A DNA stretch of 28,977 bases from JARKQH01 sp964631605 (GTDB lineage: Bacteria > Verrucomicrobiota > Verrucomicrobiia > Limisphaerales > UBA8199), in assembly GCA_964631605.1 (NCBI GenBank), contig CAZVYG010000069.1, positions 1 to 28,977 on the forward strand, in the 5' to 3' direction. Position 1 is the first letter of the stretch. Every line of letters starts with the position of its first letter. Shown piece after piece: positions 24,606 through 28,977 of this stretch. The notes under the pieces are model-generated. The model searched no databases and had not been told where the DNA came from. It saw only the letters and a list, made by a program, of their open reading frames with translations. Position numbers and translations under genes: made by a program.

Positions 24606-24748
24606 ATAGATGCTCCGCCCCCCGCCAACCGTCTTCGCCAAGGGTCCACGGCAATACCGGCCGAGGACGTCCCGTGGCCGTTGGCGGGCGCACCCCCGGA
24701 AGATTTCAACCGGTGACGCCACCCGAAACGTTTTTCAGCCTCCTGCCT

Positions 24749-25246
24749 ATGCCAAAAGTTGTTTATAAGGTCGGCGATGATGTCTCGACCGATGTCATTT
24801 ATCCGGGCCGTTACATGGCCACCGTTCTGCCGACGGAAACACCCCAGTTCGCTTTCGCGGATGACGCGAGTTTCAACGGCAAGCTCAAAGCGAAACAGGT
24901 GCCCCCGGGCAGCCTTGTGGTGGGCGGCAGGAATTTTGGCTGCGGGTCCTCGCGCGAGCAGGCCGTGTCGTGCCTGAAAGGCCACGAGTTGATCATTGTG
25001 GTCAGGAGTTTTGCCCGCATTTTTCTTCAGAACGGCATCAACCTTGGCTTGCGCATGGTGGTCTGCCCGGACCTCGAGGCGGCCGAGGGGGATGAACTGG
25101 AGATAACCGCCGATTCCATTCGCAATCTCACTTCCGGCAAAGCCTTCCCGGTCCAGCCCATGCCCCGGTCGCGTCAGGCGATTCTGGACGCAGGGGGGCT
25201 CATCCCTTACACCCGGGAACGGCTGCTTCGCCGCAGCGCACCCTAG
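24749..25246 (+). CDS. Aconitase-family small subunit (LeuD-type)
   Basis: 165 residues from the ATG at 24749; the frame reaches back to 24674, but those residues do not resemble the family. It is the swivel domain that completes the active site of the large subunit: 'VGDDVSTDVIYPGRYM' at the N-terminus and 'GRNFGCGSSREQAVSCL' in the middle, with the substrate-binding Ser-Ser-Arg. The substrate-selecting loop reads 'GRYMATVLPTETPQFAFAD', unlike the 'YL..' followed by 'DP.eLa' seen in typical isopropylmalate isomerases as I recall them. This hints at another substrate. The 143-base gap from the large subunit gene is the longest in the run and holds no recognisable signal. Confidence 0.87.
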   Translation: MPKVVYKVGDDVSTDVIYPGRYMATVLPTETPQFAFADDASFNGKLKAKQVPPGSLVVGGRNFGCGSSREQAVSCLKGHELIIVVRSFARIFLQNGINLGLRMVVCPDLEAAEGDELEITADSIRNLTSGKAFPVQPMPRSRQAILDAGGLIPYTRERLLRRSAP

Positions 25247-25255
25247 CCCCATTCT

Positions 25256-25282
25256 CCGGGCTGCCAGGGGCAGTCGGCCCGG
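25256..25282 (+). terminator. GC-rich bulged stem-loop after the LeuD-type gene (possible terminator)
   Basis: CCGGGCTGCC (25256-25265) pairs with GGCAG (25269-25273) and, past a four-base bulge TCGG, CCCGG (25278-25282), around an AGG loop. It lies 10 bases after the end of the four-gene run. Only a short ATTTTAG follows about 12 bases later, so strength as an intrinsic terminator is uncertain. Confidence 0.4.
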
Positions 25283-25364
25283 ATGGACACCCCATTTTAG
25301 AAGTTCGGCGCAGTTCGCCGCACTTCCCCATTGCCTTGTAACAGAACCGCGTTAATGTCAGCGT

Positions 25365-25766
25365 ATGAGCAAGGCTCGAAAACTGCTGCACACACGCTAC
25401 CGCGTCAATGATCTGGAACGGTCAGTTTCCTTTTATAAACAAGTGCTCGGCCTCGAGGAGGTCCGGCGTCAGAAATCCCCGCGCGGCTCCGAGTTGGTGT
25501 TCCTCAAGGCGCCGGAAAGCGAGGAGCTGATTGAGTTATGCCACTATCCGGCAGCCGGGTCGGTTCAAGTCCAGCCCGATCTGACGCACCTGGCGTTCCA
25601 AGTGGACAGTCTTGAAGCCTTTGGAAAACACCTCGCGACCCTGGGCCTGCAGTATTCGGATGGGCCGCACTTAAAGCCCGATGGCGGGGGAATTGCCTTT
25701 ATTGACGCCCCCGAGGGATACGAAATCGAATTGATTCAACTCTCACCCTCCGGGCCGGGTTATTGA
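25365..25766 (+). CDS. Glyoxalase-fold (VOC) protein, lactoylglutathione-lyase-like
   Basis: 133 residues, a single two-module VOC domain. Four possible metal ligands occur at the positions used by glyoxalase I: H9 ('LLHTRYRVNDLERS'), E57 ('LIELCHYP'), H75 ('LTHLAFQV') and E122 ('GYEIELIQL'). 'SVSFYKQVLGLEEV' is the usual first-helix motif. If a true glyoxalase I, it would turn the methylglyoxal-glutathione adduct into lactoylglutathione in the cytosol. A metal-dependent dioxygenase or an epimerase of the same fold remains possible. It stands 118 bases after the LeuD-type gene and 40 before folP, so it may be the first gene of the folP transcript or independent. Confidence 0.8.
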   Translation: MSKARKLLHTRYRVNDLERSVSFYKQVLGLEEVRRQKSPRGSELVFLKAPESEELIELCHYPAAGSVQVQPDLTHLAFQVDSLEAFGKHLATLGLQYSDGPHLKPDGGGIAFIDAPEGYEIELIQLSPSGPGY

Positions 25767-25806
25767 GGGCGCCGCCCTCGCCCCCTGGCCCCAGCCCTGA
25801 TTGCCC

Positions 25807-26646
25807 ATGCTGCTCCGCGCCCGCCAATTCCGGTTCGAGTTTCCCGGACCGGCATTGGTCATGGGAATCGTTAATGTTACCCCCGACTCGTTTTTCGACG
25901 GGGGGAAATTCCTGGCGCCGGAAGCCGCGGTGACGCATGCACTGGACTTGGTGGAAGAGGGAGCCGCGATCCTGGACATCGGCGGAGAATCCACCCGCCC
26001 GGGAGCGGCGCCCGTGGAGGAGCGCGAGGAATTGCGGCGGGTGTTGCCCGTGATCGAAGCCCTGGCTTCCCGCGTCCAAGTTCCCATCTCGATTGACACC
26101 ATGAAACCGGGCGTCGCCCGGGCGGCGGTGGCAGCCGGCGCCAGCCTGATCAATGACGTCGGCGCCAATCGCCAGGACCCGGCCATGTGGCGCCTGGCGG
26201 CGGAAACGGGCGCCGCCTACGTCTGCATGCACATGCGGGGCACCCCCCAAACCATGCAACAGGACCCGGTTTACCAGGATGTGGTGGCCGAAATCGGCGC
26301 CTTCTTCGCCGACCGTCTCACGCAATTGAACCATTGCGGAGTGCCCTCCGAGCAAATTATATTGGACCCGGGCATCGGTTTTGGGAAAACGGTCGAGCAC
26401 AATTTGCAGGTGCTGGGCAGGCTGGAAACCTTTGGCCGGTTTGGGCGCCCCCTCTTGCTGGGAGTATCGCGGAAATCGTTCATCGGCAAGCTGCTGGGCA
26501 CCGATAACCGGCTGGCGGGCGGGCTGGCGTGCGCCTGCCTGGCGCTTGAAGCCGGTGTAAAGATAATTCGAACGCACGATGTCGCCCCAACCTTGCAGGC
26601 CTTGCGGATGGCCGAGGCCATCCTCGCCCGCAGGAAAACACCCTAG
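25807..26646 (+). CDS. folP: Dihydropteroate synthase
   Basis: 279 residues from the ATG at 25807; an in-frame TTG six bases earlier is less likely. It condenses 6-hydroxymethyl-dihydropterin pyrophosphate with p-aminobenzoate in folate synthesis. All family signatures are present on the TIM barrel: 'VMGIVNVTPDSFFDGG' (first pterin-site loop), 'AILDIGGESTRPGA' (second loop), 'ISIDTMKPGVARAAV', 'LINDVGA', 'ILDPGIGFGKTVEHN', 'LLLGVSRKSFIGKL' with the substrate Lys, and 'IIRTHDVAPT' at the end. Length is normal. It is followed by cdaA after 3 bases; the ribosome binding site of cdaA (AGGAAA, 26632-26637) lies inside the folP coding end. A folP-cdaA-glmM order is known in several phyla. Confidence 0.95.
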   Translation: MLLRARQFRFEFPGPALVMGIVNVTPDSFFDGGKFLAPEAAVTHALDLVEEGAAILDIGGESTRPGAAPVEEREELRRVLPVIEALASRVQVPISIDTMKPGVARAAVAAGASLINDVGANRQDPAMWRLAAETGAAYVCMHMRGTPQTMQQDPVYQDVVAEIGAFFADRLTQLNHCGVPSEQIILDPGIGFGKTVEHNLQVLGRLETFGRFGRPLLLGVSRKSFIGKLLGTDNRLAGGLACACLALEAGVKIIRTHDVAPTLQALRMAEAILARRKTP

Positions 26647-26649
26647 GAA

Positions 26650-27528
26650 ATGCTGGACGTATTGAAACTCGCATGGCGGCCCGCGCTGGAAATCCTGATT
26701 CTGGCGGTGGGCATTTACTACGCTTTGCGCTTTGTCCGCGGCACCCGCGGCGCGCCGGTGGTGACCGGTTTTCTGGTCGTCCTGCTCACCCTCGTGCTGG
26801 TCAGTTTCCTGCTCAATCTCAAAGTGCTGCAATACCTGCTGGGCGCGTTTTCCGCGTTCTCCCTGCTTGGAGTGCTGGTCATTTTCCAGCCGGAATTGCG
26901 CCGCATGCTGGCGGAACTGGGCAACCTGCCATTGTTCGGCACCGCCCACGAACAACGGGAGAACATCGAGGTGATCATCCAGACCGCCGAGCGCCTGTCC
27001 GAGGTGCGCATTGGCGCCTTGATCGCCATCGAGCAGTCCATCAATTTGCAGGAGGCTGTCGAATCCGGAATTGTGGTGGATTGTGAAGCCACGCCGGAAA
27101 TGCTCGAAACGATCTTCTTTCCCAACAATGCCATTCACGACGGCGGGGTGATCACCAAAGGCGACCGCATTGCGTTCGCCGCCTGCATTTTCCCCCTCAC
27201 GCAACGCCAGGACCTCAACCCGTCGCTCGGCACACGGCACCGCGCGGCGATAGGCCTGAGCGAAGAAACTGACGCGGTGGTGGTGGTCATTTCCGAGGAA
27301 ACCGGCGCCATTTCCTACGCCTACAAGGGACAGTTCGTGCGTGGCGTTACCCTCGAGGAACTCCGCGCCTTTCTCACCTCAACGCTGGTGCGGCCGGCGC
27401 GCTCCCGGAAATGGTTCGGCTGGGTGCGCTCCCTTTTCAACGAGCGCAAGGTGGTACCCGGACCCGTGGTGGTTACCAAGGCCGAAATGGAAGCGCCCCG
27501 CTCGGAAACCACCTCCTCCACGCCATGA
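26650..27528 (+). CDS. cdaA: Diadenylate cyclase (membrane-bound, CdaA/DacA type)
   Basis: 292 residues. Three hydrophobic segments cover about residues 10-80 ('LEILILAVGIYYAL', 'VVTGFLVVLLTLVLVSFLL', 'YLLGAFSAFSLLGVLVIF'), the CdaA membrane part. The cytosolic DAC domain makes c-di-AMP from two ATP. Its two catalytic motifs are at 'NNAIHDGGVI' (D164-G165-G166, where the textbook motif is D-G-A) and 'GTRHRAAIGL' (R196-H197-R198). A C-terminal tail (about 245-292) is longer than in Bacillus or Listeria proteins and hydrophilic. Its stop overlaps the ATG of the YbbR-like gene (ATGA at 27525-27528), matching the cdaA-cdaR-glmM unit of many bacteria, where CdaR and GlmM tune cyclase activity. Confidence 0.93.
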   Translation: MLDVLKLAWRPALEILILAVGIYYALRFVRGTRGAPVVTGFLVVLLTLVLVSFLLNLKVLQYLLGAFSAFSLLGVLVIFQPELRRMLAELGNLPLFGTAHEQRENIEVIIQTAERLSEVRIGALIAIEQSINLQEAVESGIVVDCEATPEMLETIFFPNNAIHDGGVITKGDRIAFAACIFPLTQRQDLNPSLGTRHRAAIGLSEETDAVVVVISEETGAISYAYKGQFVRGVTLEELRAFLTSTLVRPARSRKWFGWVRSLFNERKVVPGPVVVTKAEMEAPRSETTSSTP

Positions 27529-27947
27529 TGGCCGCCCTCCGCCATTTCTTCTTCCACGACTTCTGGCTCAAGCTGTTTTCGCTGGCCCTGGCCGCCCTCA
27601 TTTACCTGACGATCTACTACGCCCGAGACCTCGCCCCCAGCAGCCCCGTTCCGCTGGTTCTGGAGAACCGCACCTTCGCCGCCATCCCGGTGCTCGTGGT
27701 CTCGAGCGCCGGCGATACCCGCAACTACAAGGTGATTCCCAAAGAGGCCGAGGTAACCGTTCAGGGAGACGCCCGCGCGCTTCGCAGTCTCATTGCCCGG
27801 GATATCCGCCTGCTGGTGGATATGACCGGAATTGAAGCGGCCCGCGGGCTGCGCAAGCGAATCGAGATCAGCACCCCGCCGGGCATCAGCGTAATCCGCA
27901 TTATTCCCGAGGAAGTTCAGATCGTGTTCTCGCCGGAAGGCGGATGA
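27525..27947 (+). CDS. YbbR-domain protein (CdaR-like), single repeat
   Basis: 140 residues from the ATG at 27525, which overlaps the cdaA stop by four bases; a second ATG follows at 27528. One N-terminal transmembrane segment (about residues 13-31, 'FWLKLFSLALAALIYLTIYY') is followed by a short extracytoplasmic domain of YbbR type ('VPLVLENR..AAIPVLVVS', 'VIPKEAEVTVQGDARALRSL', ending 'IIPEEVQIVFS'). Firmicute CdaR has several YbbR repeats; here there is a single one, so the protein is small. By context it should bind the membrane cyclase and modulate c-di-AMP output, which is inference. glmM follows after 54 bases. Confidence 0.85.
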   Translation: MMAALRHFFFHDFWLKLFSLALAALIYLTIYYARDLAPSSPVPLVLENRTFAAIPVLVVSSAGDTRNYKVIPKEAEVTVQGDARALRSLIARDIRLLVDMTGIEAARGLRKRIEISTPPGISVIRIIPEEVQIVFSPEGG

Positions 27948-28001
27948 ACCCGATTTTTTTTGCTTTCCAAACCACCTCCCTTCCCTGCTCAATTCAGGCC
28001 A

Positions 28002-28977
28002 ATGGGTTCCCATTACAAACGTATCTTTGGCACCGACGGCGTCCGGGGCACGGCCAATATCGAGCCGGTGACCGCCGAAACCGCCCTCAAACTCGGCCGC
28101 GCCGCCGGCCATGTGTTCAAAAACCTCCAGCGCCTCTCGCGCGGCCGGGGCCGCCATAAAATTGTGATCGGCAAGGACACGCGGCTTTCGGGTTACATGC
28201 TCGAGAACGCCATTTCTTCCGGCATTCTCTCGATGGGTGTGGATGTCCTGTTCATCGGCCCCCTTCCGACCCCGGGTGTTGCCTACGTCACCCGGAGCCT
28301 CCGCGCCGACGCAGGCATTGTCATCACGGCCTCGCACAATCCCTACGCCGACAACGGCATCAAGTTCTTCCGGGCGGATGGTTACAAACTCGACGAGAAG
28401 ATCGAGCAGGAAATTGAGACGCTGGTGTTCAGCGGCCAGATCGAAAGCATTCGTCCCACCGCCGACGATATCGGCAAGGCGGTGCGCATTGACGACGCGC
28501 TGGGACGATACATTGAGCACGCCAAAGCCAGCTTCCCCCGGGGGATGACGCTGGAGGGCATGCGTATTGTGGTGGATTGCGCGCATGGGGCGGCCTACAA
28601 ATCCACCCCCTGCGTGCTGCGGGAGCTGGGCGCCGAGGTGATTGTTTATGGCAATCAGCCGGACGGCATGAACATCAACAAGGACTGCGGCTCGATGCAT
28701 CCCTCCCTCATGTGCCAGAAAATCTGGGAACATCGCGCCGACCTCGGCATCGCCCATGACGGCGACGCCGACCGCGTCCTGCTCTCCGACGAGACGGGGC
28801 GCCTGATTGACGGCGACGACATCATGGCCATCTCCGCCCTCGAAATGCTCCGCCAGGGCACCCTTGCGGAACGCACCCTGGTGGCAACCGTCATGAGCAA
28901 CGCCGGGCTGGACGCCGCCGTCCAGGCCGCCGGCGGCCGCGTCGTCCGCACCGCCGTCGGCGACAAGAACGTCATTG
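28002..28977 (+). CDS. glmM: Phosphoglucosamine mutase (partial, C-terminus off window)
   Basis: 325 codons from the ATG at 28002 to the right edge; the full protein is normally about 445-460 residues. It interconverts glucosamine-6-phosphate and glucosamine-1-phosphate for UDP-GlcNAc and cell-wall synthesis. Marks are 'YKRIFGTDGVRGTAN' at the N-terminus, the phosphoserine loop 'IVITASHNPYADNGIKFF' (S111), the metal loop 'AHDGDADRVLLSDE' near residue 250, and 'DGDDIMA' after it. The Gly-rich TDGVRG start and the 'TASHNP' form favour GlmM over phosphomannomutase, and the cdaA-ybbR neighbours agree. Domains I, II and most of III are present; the C-terminal phosphate-binding domain is outside the window. 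Confidence 0.93.
   Translation, partial: MGSHYKRIFGTDGVRGTANIEPVTAETALKLGRAAGHVFKNLQRLSRGRGRHKIVIGKDTRLSGYMLENAISSGILSMGVDVLFIGPLPTPGVAYVTRSLRADAGIVITASHNPYADNGIKFFRADGYKLDEKIEQEIETLVFSGQIESIRPTADDIGKAVRIDDALGRYIEHAKASFPRGMTLEGMRIVVDCAHGAAYKSTPCVLRELGAEVIVYGNQPDGMNINKDCGSMHPSLMCQKIWEHRADLGIAHDGDADRVLLSDETGRLIDGDDIMAISALEMLRQGTLAERTLVATVMSNAGLDAAVQAAGGRVVRTAVGDKNVI

Noticed and set aside
25306..25320. Small hairpin CGGCG-CAGTT-CGCCG upstream of the VOC gene
   Set aside because: A five-base GC stem is expected by chance in DNA of this composition; no further support.
27321..28757. 478-codon minus-strand frame over cdaA, ybbR and glmM
   Set aside because: Antisense to three well-supported genes in a conserved operon.

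Overview
The window looks like a chromosomal segment of a GC-rich member of the Verrucomicrobiota, probably near Limisphaerales/Pedosphaera (inference). The signs are a DUF1549/DUF1553, DUF1501 and PPC-domain gene trio, a ThuA-like protein, a Tat-exported TIM-barrel isomerase, and an NHL-repeat protein whose C-terminal module ends in 'FYRLIKP'. Coding density is high. No tRNA, rRNA, CRISPR array, insertion sequence or phage gene was seen, and no stretch over 300 bases lacks a gene.

Layout. 3-2431 (minus): two acyltransferase genes with overlapping stop and start; the distal one runs off the left edge and is fused to an AMP-binding domain. 2604-4631 (minus): an exported protein joining a LolA-like N-terminal half to a C45 (acyl-CoA:6-aminopenicillanate acyltransferase-type) domain. 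4859-8394 (plus): ECF sigma factor, small zinc-binding anti-sigma factor and a large U32 protein, probably one transcript. 8434-9219 (minus): nagB. 9477-10769 (plus): secreted six-bladed NHL propeller behind a near-consensus promoter. 10877-12840 (minus): ThuA-like protein and Tat-exported hydroxypyruvate-isomerase-like protein. 13055-18588 (plus): DUF1549/DUF1553, DUF1501 and PPC-domain proteins. 18654-21055 (minus): fhs followed by a family 2 glycosyltransferase. 21196-25246 (plus): isocitrate/isopropylmalate dehydrogenase-like, isocitrate-lyase-superfamily lyase, and aconitase-family large and small subunits. 25365-25766 (plus): a glyoxalase-fold protein. 25807 to the right edge (plus): folP, cdaA, a YbbR/CdaR-like gene and glmM, the well-known c-di-AMP/cell-wall arrangement.

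How the genes fit together. NagB and GlmM both handle amino-sugar phosphates. CdaA, the YbbR protein and GlmM form a conserved functional unit in which c-di-AMP synthesis is tied to UDP-GlcNAc supply. Fhs and FolP belong to folate/one-carbon metabolism. The most intriguing block is 21196-25246: it holds homologues of all three enzyme types that act at the isocitrate node, but with sequence features that leave the true substrate open. It sits behind a perfect 10-bp inverted repeat in the divergent intergenic region shared with fhs. Everything here was read by eye; family assignments come from remembered motifs, not from database searches.
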